DNA of 64,000 bases from Azospirillum sp. B21 (GCF_008364825.1 NZ_VTTO01000007.1:186001-250000), one strand, 5' to 3'. Counted from the first letter of the stretch, positions 41,840-50,849 are shown. Numbers and translations: made by a program. The notes: generated by a model not told the origin, from the letters alone.

Positions 41840-42712
41840 ATGGATCTGTTCCTGCAATTCCTGACCAACGGGCTGGTGGTCGGCGTCTTCTATGCGCTGT
41901 CGGCGCTGGGGCTGACGCTGATCTTCGGCCTGATGCGGGTGGTCAACTTCGCCCATGGCGAATTCTACATGCTGGGCGGCGTGGTGGGGTGGTTCGTCAC
42001 CACCTACCTCGGGCTCGATTTCTTCTCAGGGCTGGTGCTGGTGGCGCTGGCGATCGGCAGCTTCGGCTGGCTGGTGGACCGCTTCCTGATCGAGCGCGTC
42101 CGCGGCCAGGGCGAGGAGCCGGGCATCCTGCTGACCATCGGCCTGTCGATCTTCCTGGTCAACATCACCCTGCTCGCCATCGGCCCGGCGCCGCTGAAGG
42201 TCGCCCGCGCCATCACCGAAGGGCCGATCTTCCTCGGCCCCGTCACCATTACCAAGATGCGGCTGCTCGCGATGGTCATCGGCATCGCGCTGATCGTCGG
42301 CGCGCATGCCATCATCCACCGCACCCGGCTGGGCAGCGCCATGCGCGCCACCTTCCAGGACCCGATGGCCGCCAGCCTCGCCGGCATCCGCACCAAGCAG
42401 GTCTACGCCGCGACCTTCGCGCTGGGCTGCACCCTGTCGGCGCTGTCGGGCATGCTGCTGGCCAGCATCTATTCGGCGCAGGCGTCGGTCGGCGGGCTGG
42501 TCAGCCTGAAGAGCTTCGTCGTGGTGATCCTGGGCGGCATGGGCAGCTTCCCCGGCGCCATCGCCGGCGGCCTGCTGCTGGGCGTGGCAGAGGCGCTGTG
42601 GGGCGGCTATGTCGCCACCGGCATGGTCGACATCATCGGCTTCCTGCTGGTCATCCTGATCCTGGTGCTGCGGCCGCAGGGTCTCTTCTCGATCCGGGCG
42701 GAGAGGGCCTGA
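41840..42712 (+). CDS. LivH-type ABC importer permease
   Basis: 290 residues, eight membrane helices. LIV permease motifs: LGLTLIFGLMRVVNFAHGEFYMLGG near the N-terminus and FVVVILGGMGSFPGAIAGG, the ATPase-contact loop, near residue 230. Follows the binding-protein gene by 39 bases and is one base from the next permease gene. Confidence 0.94.
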   Translation: MDLFLQFLTNGLVVGVFYALSALGLTLIFGLMRVVNFAHGEFYMLGGVVGWFVTTYLGLDFFSGLVLVALAIGSFGWLVDRFLIERVRGQGEEPGILLTIGLSIFLVNITLLAIGPAPLKVARAITEGPIFLGPVTITKMRLLAMVIGIALIVGAHAIIHRTRLGSAMRATFQDPMAASLAGIRTKQVYAATFALGCTLSALSGMLLASIYSAQASVGGLVSLKSFVVVILGGMGSFPGAIAGGLLLGVAEALWGGYVATGMVDIIGFLLVILILVLRPQGLFSIRAERA

Positions 42713-42713
42713 C

Positions 42714-43673
42714 ATGACGCTCGAACGCAACATCCTCCTCGGCCTCGGGGTCCTGGCGGCGCTGCTGCCCTTCGCGATCACCGACCAGTACGTCCTGCAC
42801 CTCGCCATCATGGCGATCTTCTACGCCATCCTCGCCAACAGCCTGAATCTGGTGGTCGGCTATGTCGGCGAATTCTCGCTCGGCCATACCGCCTTCCTCG
42901 GCACCGGCGCCTACACCGCGGCGCTGCTGTCGGTGAATGCCGGCTGGCCGATGTGGGCGGCGGTACCGGCGGCGGGCGTGGTGGCCGCGCTGTTCGGGCT
43001 TGCAATCGGCGCCATCACGCTGCGGCTGCAGGGACCCTATTTCGTCATCGTCACCCTGTCCTTCGCCGAGGTGCTGCGCATCGTCGCCAACAACTGGATC
43101 GCCGTGACCAACGGTCCGATGGGCTTGGCGGGGGTCGGCCAGGGCGGGGTTTCCGACAAGAGCGCCTTCCTCGCCATCGTGCTGGGGCTGGCGGCGCTGA
43201 CCTTCTACCTGTCCTACCGCTTCGTCTATTCCAACGCCGGCCGCGCCGCGGTGGCGGTGCGCGAGAACCGCTACGTCGCGCAGTCCATCGGCGTGAACCC
43301 CTTCGGCACCGCCATGCAGGCCTTCGTCCTGGGCGCCTTCCTGGCCGGATTGGCCGGCGGATTCTATGCCTTCTACATCTCCTTCGTCGGGCCGGAGGTG
43401 TTCCGCTTCGCCTTCATGGCGACGATCATCATCATGGTGCTGATGGGCGGCAAGGGCACGCTGCTGGGCCCGGTGGTGGGGGCGGTCATCGTCACCCTGC
43501 TGGAGGAATATCTGCGCGAACTGCAGGAGCTGCGCCTGTCGCTGTTCGGGCTGATCGTGATGGCGATCGTTCTGTTCCTGCCCAACGGCCTGATGGGTTT
43601 CGTCGCCCGGCGCCGCGAACAGCGCGGCGACGCCCCGTCCCTCTCCCCCGCCATCGAGGAGCGCACCGTATGA
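42714..43673 (+). CDS. LivM-type ABC importer permease
   Basis: 319 residues. LivM features: SLNLVVGYVGEFSLGHTAF, LRLQGPYFVIVTLSFAEVLR and IIMVLMGGKGTLLGPVVGA. It forms a heterodimeric channel with the LivH-type protein. Its stop overlaps the start of the ATPase gene (ATGA). Confidence 0.94.
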   Translation: MTLERNILLGLGVLAALLPFAITDQYVLHLAIMAIFYAILANSLNLVVGYVGEFSLGHTAFLGTGAYTAALLSVNAGWPMWAAVPAAGVVAALFGLAIGAITLRLQGPYFVIVTLSFAEVLRIVANNWIAVTNGPMGLAGVGQGGVSDKSAFLAIVLGLAALTFYLSYRFVYSNAGRAAVAVRENRYVAQSIGVNPFGTAMQAFVLGAFLAGLAGGFYAFYISFVGPEVFRFAFMATIIIMVLMGGKGTLLGPVVGAVIVTLLEEYLRELQELRLSLFGLIVMAIVLFLPNGLMGFVARRREQRGDAPSLSPAIEERTV

Positions 43674-44458
43674 CCGCCCTCCGCAACAGCGAGCCGCTTC
43701 TGCGGGCCGAGAACCTGACGATGCGCTTCGGTGGCATCACCGCGGTGAAGCAGGTGGGCTTCGCGGTCGGTCCCGGCGAGATCGTCGGACTGATCGGCCC
43801 CAACGGCGCCGGCAAGACCACCTGCTTCAACATGCTGACCGGCTTCTACACGCCGACCGAGGGCCGGGTCTTCTTCAGGGGCACCGACATCACCAGCCAC
43901 AAGCCGCACGCCATCGCGCGGCTCGGCCTGATCCGCAGCTTCCAGAAGACCAATGTGATGAAGCGGCTGACGGTGTTCGAGAATGTGCTGACCGGCCATT
44001 ACATGGAAGGCCGCCAGTCACTGCTCGCCACCTTCTTCCCCGGCGAGAAGGTCCGCCGTGCCGAACGCGAGGCGCGGGAGAGTGCGGCCGCCATCGTCGA
44101 GACCATGGGCCTGTCGCGCCGCATGAACGCCCCGGCGCATCTGCTGTCCTGCGGCGAGCTCCGCCTTCTGGAGGTCGCCGTGGCGCTGGCCGCCAAGCCG
44201 ACCCTGCTGATGCTGGACGAGCCGGCGGCCGGGCTGAACAGCCACGAGGCCATGCAGTTCGGCGAAACGCTGAAGACGCTGGTCGGCAAGGCGGTGCAGT
44301 CGTTGCTGATCGTCGAACACAACATGGAACTGGTGATGGGCGTGTGCGGTCGCATCGTCGTGCTGAATTTCGGCCAGATGCTGGCTGAAGGCGAACCGCG
44401 CGAAATCCTGAACAACCCGAAGGTCGCCGAGGCCTATCTCGGCAAGGCGGCGGCATGA
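43670..44458 (+). CDS. LivG-type ABC importer ATPase
   Basis: 262 residues. Walker A GPNGAGKTT, signature LSCGELRLLEVAVALA (a cysteine-containing variant of the usual LSYGxxR), Walker B LLMLDEPAAGLN and switch histidine in IVEHNMELVM. Overlaps the neighbouring genes by four bases at both ends, so translation is tightly coupled. Confidence 0.94.
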   Translation: MTALRNSEPLLRAENLTMRFGGITAVKQVGFAVGPGEIVGLIGPNGAGKTTCFNMLTGFYTPTEGRVFFRGTDITSHKPHAIARLGLIRSFQKTNVMKRLTVFENVLTGHYMEGRQSLLATFFPGEKVRRAEREARESAAAIVETMGLSRRMNAPAHLLSCGELRLLEVAVALAAKPTLLMLDEPAAGLNSHEAMQFGETLKTLVGKAVQSLLIVEHNMELVMGVCGRIVVLNFGQMLAEGEPREILNNPKVAEAYLGKAAA

Positions 44459-45213
44459 ATACGATCACGATGGACGTCCCGGACGCAGCCGCAAGCGCGG
44501 CGGAGCCGGTGCTGCGGGTGCGGGACCTGCATGTCTCCTACGGCAGCACCGCGGCGCTGCACGGCATCTCGCTCGACGTCCATGCCGGGGAGACGGTGGC
44601 GCTGATCGGCGCCAACGGCGCCGGCAAGAGCACCACGTTGCGCGCCATCTCCGGCCTGCTGAAGGCGCGGTCGGGCAGCATCGCCTGGAACGGCAAGCCG
44701 ATCGCCAACCGCCCGCCGGAGGAGATCGTCGCCGCCGGCATCGCCCATTGCCCGGAGGAACGCCACGTCTGGCCCGGCATGACGGTGGAGGAGAACATCG
44801 CGCTCGGCGCCTATCTCTGCCGCTCGAAGGATGAGGTCAAGACCCGCATGGGCATGGCCTTCCACCGCTTCCCGCGCCTGCGCGAGCGGGCCCGGCAGAT
44901 GGCGGGCACGCTCAGCGGCGGCGAGCAGCAGATGCTGGCCATCGCCCGCGCGCTGATGTCGGAACCCCGCCTGCTGATGCTGGACGAGCCCAGCCTGGGC
45001 CTCAGCCCACGCATGGCCGAGGAGGTGTTCGACGTGGTGCGCGCCATCAACGCCCATGGCGTCACGGTGCTGCTGGTCGAACAGAACATCCACAACGCTC
45101 TGGCGGTCGCCAGCCGCGCCTATGTGGTGAAGACCGGCCGCATCGCCGCCGCCCGCCCGGCCGCGGAACTGCGCGGCGACCCGGAACTGCTGAAGGCGTA
45201 TCTGGGCGGGTGA
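44455..45213 (+). CDS. LivF-type ABC importer ATPase
   Basis: 252 residues. Walker A GANGAGKST, LivF-type PEERHVWPGMTVEENI, signature LSGGEQQMLAIARALM, Walker B LLMLDEPSLGLSP and VEQNIHNAL. Last gene of the importer operon; a long palindromic repeat follows. Confidence 0.94.
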   Translation: MNTITMDVPDAAASAAEPVLRVRDLHVSYGSTAALHGISLDVHAGETVALIGANGAGKSTTLRAISGLLKARSGSIAWNGKPIANRPPEEIVAAGIAHCPEERHVWPGMTVEENIALGAYLCRSKDEVKTRMGMAFHRFPRLRERARQMAGTLSGGEQQMLAIARALMSEPRLLMLDEPSLGLSPRMAEEVFDVVRAINAHGVTVLLVEQNIHNALAVASRAYVVKTGRIAAARPAAELRGDPELLKAYLGG

Positions 45214-45230
45214 CGGTGCGGGCGTGGGTC

Positions 45231-45332
45231 GCCCCCTCCCCGACCCTCCCCCGCTTTGCGGGAGAGGGAGTCAGGTGTCGAAGCGGCGGAGTTCCCTCTC
45301 CCGCGAAAGCGGGGGAGGGTTAGGGAGGGGGC
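45231..45332. repeat. GC-rich palindromic repeat, copy 1 of 2
   Basis: A CCCCCTCCC-CGA-CCCTCCCCC arm is followed by a GCTTTGC hairpin and GAGAGGGAG, then GCGGCGGAGTTCCCTCTCCC and the inverted arm GGGGGAGGGTTAGGGAGGGGG. The whole element can fold into one long hairpin with two internal ones. A second copy lies at 60790-60917, also directly after an ABC transporter gene. Such repeats are common in alphaproteobacterial intergenic DNA. Confidence 0.85.
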
Positions 45333-45397
45333 AAGCCCGCCACCAGATCGCCCGCCGTCAAACCGCTGGCGCCAAGCGCAAACAGTAATTAAACAGC

Positions 45398-45409
45398 CGG
45401 CCGATTAAT
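45398..45409 (-). promoter_or_regulatory. Operator-like motif upstream of nicC
   Basis: On the minus strand ATTAATCGGCCG, the same motif as at 40485 and 50832. It lies 30 bases before the nicC start in an AT-richer stretch and is bracketed by GCCGGC and GTCGGC arms. Candidate binding site for the TetR regulator of the cluster. Confidence 0.4.
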
Positions 45410-45438
45410 TGTCGGCGTCTCCCTGAAGGAGGGATAGA

Positions 45439-46659
45439 GTGAGAAGCAAACCGCGGATTGGAATCGTCGGCGGCGGCATCGGCGGCGTGGCGCTGGCCGG
45501 CTGCCTGCTGCAACGGGGCTTCGAGGTGCGCCTGTTCGAACGCGCCGCCGGCTTCGGCGAGATCGGCGCCGGCATCCAGATGACGCCGAACGCCGTCAAG
45601 GTCATCAAGACCCTGGGGCTGCTGGACAGGATGCTGGAGGCGGGCTTCCTGCCGCAGGCGCTGGTCGGGCGCAACTGGCGCACGGCGCGGGAGAATTTCC
45701 GCACGCCGCTGACCGACTGCCCGACCCTGTACGATGCGCCCTTCATCCACATCCACCGCGCCGACCTGCATTCCATCCTCGCCTCGGTGGTGCCGGAGTC
45801 GATCGCAACCTTTGGCGTCGGCTGCACCGGCGTCCGGCAGGAGCCGAACGGCGCCGTCGCCACCTTCGACGACGGCAGCGAATTCGAGGCCGACCTGATC
45901 GTCGGTGCCGACGGCGTGCGCTCCGCCGTGCGCGCCGCGCTGTTCGGACCGGAGGCGCCGCGCTTCACCGGCCACATGTGCTACCGCGCCGTGGTGCCGG
46001 TCGACGGACCGGTGGATTTCGTGGCGCCGGAGGCGTCCTTCTGGTTCGGCCCGAAGAGCCATGTCGTCACCTACTATGTCCGCGGCGGCAAGGCGGTGAA
46101 CATCGTCGCGGTTGCCGAGACCAGCGAGTGGGTGGAGGAAAGCTGGAACGCGCCGAGCAGCCGCAGCGAATTGCTGAACGCCTTCCAGGGCTGGCACCGC
46201 AATGTCGAGACGCTCTTCCAGCGGGTGGACACCGTCTACAAATGGGGCCTGTTCGACCGCGATCCGATGACGAGCTGGTCGAAGGGCCGGGTGACGCTGA
46301 TGGGCGACGCCGCCCACCCGATGCTGCCCTTCCTGTCGCAGGGTGCCGCCATGGCGATCGAGGACGCCTATGTGCTGGCCGCCTCGCTGGAGGGTCACGG
46401 CCGCGACGTGCCCGCCGCCCTGCGCGACTATGAGCGCGAGCGGCTGCCCCGCACCAGCCGGGTCCAGTTGGAGGCGCGGGAGCGCGGGCGGACCTACCAC
46501 CTGCCCTCGCCCCTCGCCCAGGCCAAGCGCGACTTCGTCTATTGGCTGCGCGGCCTGATCAACCCGCAGGCCACCGGCATCCAGGCCAACTGGGTCTACG
46601 AATACGACGCCCGCAAGTTCCGCCCCAGCGTCGCCGCCGCTTCCGAACTCGCCGCCTGA
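45439..46659 (+). CDS. nicC: 6-Hydroxynicotinate 3-monooxygenase-like FAD monooxygenase
   Basis: 406 residues. FAD site GGGIGGVALAGCLLQ, the DG motif DLIVGADGVRSAVR and GDAAHPMLPFLSQGA are all in place for a group A aromatic hydroxylase. NicC converts 6-hydroxynicotinate to 2,5-dihydroxypyridine with loss of carbon dioxide. By sequence alone salicylate hydroxylase would be possible; the following nicE, nicD, nicX and nicF genes decide for NicC. Starts at GTG 45439 behind a GAAGGAGG ribosome site. Confidence 0.9.
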   Translation: MRSKPRIGIVGGGIGGVALAGCLLQRGFEVRLFERAAGFGEIGAGIQMTPNAVKVIKTLGLLDRMLEAGFLPQALVGRNWRTARENFRTPLTDCPTLYDAPFIHIHRADLHSILASVVPESIATFGVGCTGVRQEPNGAVATFDDGSEFEADLIVGADGVRSAVRAALFGPEAPRFTGHMCYRAVVPVDGPVDFVAPEASFWFGPKSHVVTYYVRGGKAVNIVAVAETSEWVEESWNAPSSRSELLNAFQGWHRNVETLFQRVDTVYKWGLFDRDPMTSWSKGRVTLMGDAAHPMLPFLSQGAAMAIEDAYVLAASLEGHGRDVPAALRDYERERLPRTSRVQLEARERGRTYHLPSPLAQAKRDFVYWLRGLINPQATGIQANWVYEYDARKFRPSVAAASELAA

Positions 46660-46671
46660 GGGATGCCCGCA

Positions 46672-47427
46672 ATGACCACCCGCACCTATCGCATCGGCCA
46701 GATCGTCCCCAGCTCCAACACCACGATGGAGACGGAGATCCCGGCGATGCTGACCGCCCACGCGCTGGCGCACGGCACCCGCTTCACCTTCCATTCCAGC
46801 CGCATGCGCATGAAGACGGTCGCCAAGGAAGAGCTGGCGGCGATGGACGGCGAATCCGACCGTTGCGCGCTGGAACTCACCGACGCCCGTGTCGACGTAC
46901 TGGGCTATGCCTGCCTCGTCGCGATCATGAGCATGGGCCGCGGCTATCACCGCGTCTCGCAGGAGCGGCTGCAGGGCCGCACGGTGGAGAACGGCGCGCC
47001 GGCCCCGGTCATCACCAGCGCCGGCGCTCTGGTCGATGCGCTCCCCGTCATCGGCGCCAGGCGCATCGCGCTGGTCGCCCCTTACATGAAGCCGCTGACC
47101 AAGCTGGTCATCGACTACATCGAGCATGAAGGGGTGGAGGTCGCCGACTGGCGGGCGCTGGAGATCCCCGACAACATCGCCGTCGGCCGCCACGACCCCG
47201 AACGCCTGCCGGAAATCGTCGCCGGCATGGACACCCGCAACGTCGATGCAATCGTGCTGTCGGCCTGCGTGCAGATGCCGTCGCTGCCGGTGATCGCGAA
47301 GGTCGAGGCGATGACCGGTAAGCCCGTGATCACGGCCGCCGTCGCCACCACCTACGCCATGCTGAAGGCGCTGGACCTGAAGACGGCGGTGCCCGGCGCC
47401 GGTGCGCTGCTGTCCGGCGCCTATTGA
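46672..47427 (+). CDS. nicE: Maleate cis-trans isomerase
   Basis: 251 residues. The start YRIGQIVPSSNTTMETEIPA is near-diagnostic for maleate isomerase, and two cysteines, at about 81 (GYACLVAIM) and 199 (LSACVQMPS), match the catalytic pair of the Pseudomonas enzyme in spacing. It turns maleate into fumarate, the last step of nicotinate breakdown. ATG 46672 is preferred to ATG 46663 because GAGGG lies nine bases before it. Confidence 0.93.
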   Translation: MTTRTYRIGQIVPSSNTTMETEIPAMLTAHALAHGTRFTFHSSRMRMKTVAKEELAAMDGESDRCALELTDARVDVLGYACLVAIMSMGRGYHRVSQERLQGRTVENGAPAPVITSAGALVDALPVIGARRIALVAPYMKPLTKLVIDYIEHEGVEVADWRALEIPDNIAVGRHDPERLPEIVAGMDTRNVDAIVLSACVQMPSLPVIAKVEAMTGKPVITAAVATTYAMLKALDLKTAVPGAGALLSGAY

Positions 47428-47439
47428 GGAGGGGACGGC

Positions 47440-48246
47440 ATGGAGAGCACCTTCCAATACGGCGCGAATGTCCGCGCCAACGGCATCCGCCAGCATTACC
47501 TGCGCTATGGCGGCGCCGGCCGTCCGCTGGTGATCGTGCCGGGCATCACCAGCCCGGCGCCGACCTGGGGCTTCGTCGCCGAACGCTTCGGCCGCAACTT
47601 CGACACCTATGTGCTGGACGTCCGCGGCCGCGGCCTGTCGGAAGCTTCGGACAGGCTCGACTACGGGCTGGATGCCATGGCCGCCGACGTGGCCGCCTTC
47701 GCGGCGGCGCTGGGGCTGATGGACTATGCGCTGGTCGGGCACTCCATGGGTGCGCGTATCGGGCTGCGCGCGGTCAGCCGTCATGGGGCCGAGCCCGGCT
47801 GTCTCGTCATGGTCGATCCGCCGGTGTCGGGACCGGGCCGACGCCCCTATCCGGCGCAGCTTCCCTGGTATGTCGATTCCATTCGCCTGATGGCGCAGGG
47901 CGCCGATCTGGAGGCAATGCGCCCCTTCTGCCCGACCTGGACCGACGAGCAGCTGCGCCTGCGCGCGGAATGGCTGCACACCTGCGACGAGCGCGCCATC
48001 GTCACCGCCTATGAGGGCTTCCGGACCGACGACATCCACGCCGATATCCCACGCGTCTGCTGCCCGTCCCTGCTGATCGCCGCCGGCCGCGGCGACGTGA
48101 TCCTGCCGGACGAGGAGGCGGAGATCCGCAACCTCAACCCCGCCATCGGCGTGGTTCGCGTGGAGAACGCCGGACACATGATCCCCTGGGACGACGAGGA
48201 CGGCTTCTACCGCGCGTTCGGCGATTTCCTCGGCAAGCCGGTCTGA
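47440..48246 (+). CDS. nicD: N-formylmaleamate deformylase
   Basis: 268 residues, alpha/beta hydrolase. The triad S102 (GHSMGA), D126 and H246 is offset by one from that described for Pseudomonas NicD. VRANGIRQHYLRYGG, VPGITSPAPTWGFV and DPPVSGPGRRPYPAQ are characteristic. It hydrolyses N-formylmaleamate to maleamate and formate. GAGGAGGGG ribosome site, 12 bases after nicE. Confidence 0.93.
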   Translation: MESTFQYGANVRANGIRQHYLRYGGAGRPLVIVPGITSPAPTWGFVAERFGRNFDTYVLDVRGRGLSEASDRLDYGLDAMAADVAAFAAALGLMDYALVGHSMGARIGLRAVSRHGAEPGCLVMVDPPVSGPGRRPYPAQLPWYVDSIRLMAQGADLEAMRPFCPTWTDEQLRLRAEWLHTCDERAIVTAYEGFRTDDIHADIPRVCCPSLLIAAGRGDVILPDEEAEIRNLNPAIGVVRVENAGHMIPWDDEDGFYRAFGDFLGKPV

Positions 48247-48272
48247 ACCCCACAAAAGAAAGGACCCCCGCG

Positions 48273-49319
48273 ATGTCCGTCAGTGATGCCGACATGGTCC
48301 GCGCCTGGACCCATGTCCTCACCCTGTCCAACCTGAAGGCCGGTGACACGGTCACCCTGCTGACCAGCGCCGACACCCACCCGCAGACCCTGCAGACCGC
48401 GTGGATCGCCGCCGGGATGATGGGGGCGGTGGTGAACCGGCTGGACCTGCCGCCGATGAACGCCGAGTTCGCGCACAGCCGCGACAGCCTGGCCTATCTC
48501 GGCACCACGCCGCTGACCGGGAACCGCGCCGCCATCGCGGCGCTGAAGGAAAGCGACATCGTTCTCGACCTGATGACGCTGCTGTTCTCGCCCGAACAGG
48601 CGGAAATCCTGGAGAGCGGCACCCGCATCCTGCTGGCCGTCGAACCGCCGGAGGTGCTGGTCCGCCTGCTGCCCAGCCTGGAGGACAAGGCCCGCGTCGG
48701 CGAGGCCGCCGCCCTGCTGGCGGGGGCGAAGGAGATGACCGTCACCTCGGCCGCCGGCACCGAGCTGCGCCTGCCGCTGGGCGAGTTCCCGGCGATCCAG
48801 GAATACGGCTTCGTCGATGAGCCCGGCCGCTGGGATCACTGGCCGAGCGGCTTCGGGCTGACCTTCCCCAACGAGGGCAAGGCGGAGGGCCGCGTCGTGC
48901 TGGAGCGCGGCGACATCCTGCTGCCGATGAAGTCCTATGTCGCCGACCGCATCGAGATGATTGTGGAGAAGGGCTATGTCACCGCGATCACCGGCGGCAT
49001 GGATGCCGATCTGCTGAACGACTACATGGAGGTCTTCGACGATCCGGAGGCCTATGCCGTCTCTCATATCGGCTGGGGCCTGCAGAAGCGGGCGCGCTGG
49101 TCGACGCTCGGCCTGTACGACCGCGAGAACACCATCGGCATGGACGCCCGCGCCTTCGCCGGCAACTTCCTGTTCTCCATGGGGCCGAACAACGAGGGAG
49201 GCGGATCGCGCACCACCGCCTGCCATATCGACATCCCCATGCGCAACTGCACCGTCCGGCTGGACGATCGCGAGGTGGTCCGCGCCGGCCGCCTTCTGGA
49301 AGAGGAGCCGGTAGCATGA
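48273..49319 (+). CDS. nicX: 2,5-Dihydroxypyridine 5,6-dioxygenase
   Basis: 348 residues. The iron ligands fall at H265 (YAVSHIGWG), H318 and D320 (ACHIDIPM), exactly the positions described for Pseudomonas NicX. It opens the pyridine ring of 2,5-dihydroxypyridine to N-formylmaleamate. The stop overlaps the nicF start by ATGA. Confidence 0.95.
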   Translation: MSVSDADMVRAWTHVLTLSNLKAGDTVTLLTSADTHPQTLQTAWIAAGMMGAVVNRLDLPPMNAEFAHSRDSLAYLGTTPLTGNRAAIAALKESDIVLDLMTLLFSPEQAEILESGTRILLAVEPPEVLVRLLPSLEDKARVGEAAALLAGAKEMTVTSAAGTELRLPLGEFPAIQEYGFVDEPGRWDHWPSGFGLTFPNEGKAEGRVVLERGDILLPMKSYVADRIEMIVEKGYVTAITGGMDADLLNDYMEVFDDPEAYAVSHIGWGLQKRARWSTLGLYDRENTIGMDARAFAGNFLFSMGPNNEGGGSRTTACHIDIPMRNCTVRLDDREVVRAGRLLEEEPVA

Positions 49320-49930
49320 GCGAGCCGACGCAAGAGGTCTACGAGCGTCAGGGCTTCGGCCAATCGCTGGGCATCCAGGGGCGGATCGGCCTGCTGATCG
49401 TCGATTTCGTCAACGGCTTCGCCGACCCGGCGGTGTTCGGCGGCGGCAACATCCCCGCCGCCATCGCCCGCACGGTGACGGTGCTGGAGGAGGCGCGCAA
49501 ACGCGGCTGGCCGGTCGCCCACAGCCGCATCGTCTATGCCGACGACGGGTCGGACGCCACGGTCTTCTCGATCAAGGTGCCGGGCATGCTGACGCTGACG
49601 GAGGACGCCCCGGCCAGCGCCATCGTCCCGGAACTGACGCCGGCCGCGGGCGAGCTGGTGGTGCGCAAGACCAACCCGTCGGCCTTCTTCGGCACCAGCC
49701 TCGCCCCCTGGCTGACGCGGATGGGGGTGGAGACGCTGCTGGTCGCCGGCTGCACCACGTCGGGATGCGTGCGGGCCAGCGTGGTGGACGCCATGTGCCA
49801 CGGCTTCCGGCCGGTGGTGCTGTCCGACTGCGTCGGCGACCGGGCGATTGCCCCGCACGAGGCCAACCTGTTCGACATCGCCCAGAAATACGGCGACGTC
49901 GTACCCGCCGAGCGTGTGCTGGCTCTGTGA
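49316..49930 (+). CDS. nicF: Maleamate amidohydrolase
   Basis: 204 residues, isochorismatase-like fold. Catalytic D30 (LLIVDFVNGF), K118 (VVRKTNPSAFFG) and C151 (GCTTSGCVRAS) are present. It releases ammonia from maleamate to give maleate. Coupled to nicX by overlap. Confidence 0.93.
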   Translation: MSEPTQEVYERQGFGQSLGIQGRIGLLIVDFVNGFADPAVFGGGNIPAAIARTVTVLEEARKRGWPVAHSRIVYADDGSDATVFSIKVPGMLTLTEDAPASAIVPELTPAAGELVVRKTNPSAFFGTSLAPWLTRMGVETLLVAGCTTSGCVRASVVDAMCHGFRPVVLSDCVGDRAIAPHEANLFDIAQKYGDVVPAERVLAL

Positions 49931-50009
49931 CGGGGTGAAAGGAGTGGATGCGCCCTTGCCCAAGGATGGTATACGTGTCCGCGACAGGGACGATTCCTCC
50001 GCGGAAGCC

Positions 50010-50750
50010 ATGAAATCAGCGAGTTCACAGCCCAATGCGGCTCCAGAACCGGAGACGGCACAGCCGGAGACGGCGGCCAAACGGGGACGCCCGGCGCAAC
50101 GCCGCCGGGCCGGCCCCGGCCGGCCGGAGGGCGTCAGCAACGTACGCGACGAGATCCTCGACGCGGCGGAGATCGAGTTCGCCAACCTCGGCTATGCCGG
50201 CACCAGCCTGCGCAACGTCGCCGAGGCCGCCCAGGTGACGCAGGCGCTGATCAACTATTACTTCGGCTCCAAATACGGCCTGTTCGAAGAGGTCTTCCTG
50301 CGCCGCGGCCGGCAAATCGCGGACGACCGCATGCAGCGGCTGGAGGAGCTGCGCCGCAGCGGCAAGCCGCCGGCGGTGGCGGACATCGTCCGCGCCTTCC
50401 TGATGCCGGCCCTGTCGATGCGCTCCACCGCGGCCGGCCGCACCTTCATGCGGCTGCAGGCCCGGCTGCACACCGAACCGCCGGAGATCTCCTACAAGCT
50501 GCGCAACGAGGCCTACGAGACCTCCACCCGCCTGTTCACCGAGACCCTTCGCGACGCCCTGCCGCATCTTTCGGAAAAGGACGTCTACTGGCGGATGACG
50601 CTGATGATCGGCGCCTATCTCTACGCCTTCTCCGACACCCACCGGCTGGAGGAGATGGCGCCCGGCATCGTCAACCTGGACGATCCGGAGGAGATCCTGA
50701 AGGCCATAACCAGCTTCGTCACCGCCGGCATGCTGGCTCCGGCACCGTGA
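50010..50750 (+). CDS. TetR-family regulator, probable regulator of the nic cluster
   Basis: 246 residues. A disordered, proline- and arginine-rich N-terminus (1-40) precedes the TetR helix-turn-helix (about 45-90): ILDAAEIEFANLGYAGTSL and ALINYYFGSKYGLFEEV. The C-terminal ligand domain is all-helical. It follows nicF by 79 bases in the same direction; in Pseudomonas a TetR-type protein, NicS, represses upper pathway genes, so a NicS-like role is plausible. ATG 50010 is preceded by GGAAG; an in-frame GTG at 49944 is possible. Confidence 0.85.
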   Translation: MKSASSQPNAAPEPETAQPETAAKRGRPAQRRRAGPGRPEGVSNVRDEILDAAEIEFANLGYAGTSLRNVAEAAQVTQALINYYFGSKYGLFEEVFLRRGRQIADDRMQRLEELRRSGKPPAVADIVRAFLMPALSMRSTAAGRTFMRLQARLHTEPPEISYKLRNEAYETSTRLFTETLRDALPHLSEKDVYWRMTLMIGAYLYAFSDTHRLEEMAPGIVNLDDPEEILKAITSFVTAGMLAPAP

Positions 50751-50790
50751 GGGGGCTCCGGCCCCCTCGCCTGCCCCGTCACACGCAAAA

Positions 50791-50804
50791 CTGATCTGCA
50801 TCAA
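50791..50804 (+). promoter_or_regulatory. FNR/FixK-type box
   Basis: CTGATCTGCATCAA matches TTGAT-N4-ATCAA at nine of ten fixed bases. If it activates from -41.5, transcription would start near 50839, within the AT-rich motif at 50832, 26 bases before the DUF6455 start. Confidence 0.6.
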
Positions 50805-50831
50805 GGCATCTCCACCCCCTGCTGCGGCCTT

Positions 50832-50849
50832 ATTAATCGGTCGATCAAT
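50832..50849. promoter_or_regulatory. AT-rich palindrome, operator or -10 region
   Basis: Contains ATTAATCGGTCG, shared with sites at 40485 and 45398, within TAATCGGTCGATCAATTA, which matches its reverse complement at 14 of 18 positions. It may be a TetR operator or simply the -10 region of the FNR-type promoter; the sequence cannot settle this. Confidence 0.35.

Noticed and set aside
45358..48255. Open frame of 965 codons on the minus strand
   Set aside because: Antisense to nicC, nicE and nicD, all with catalytic residues in place.
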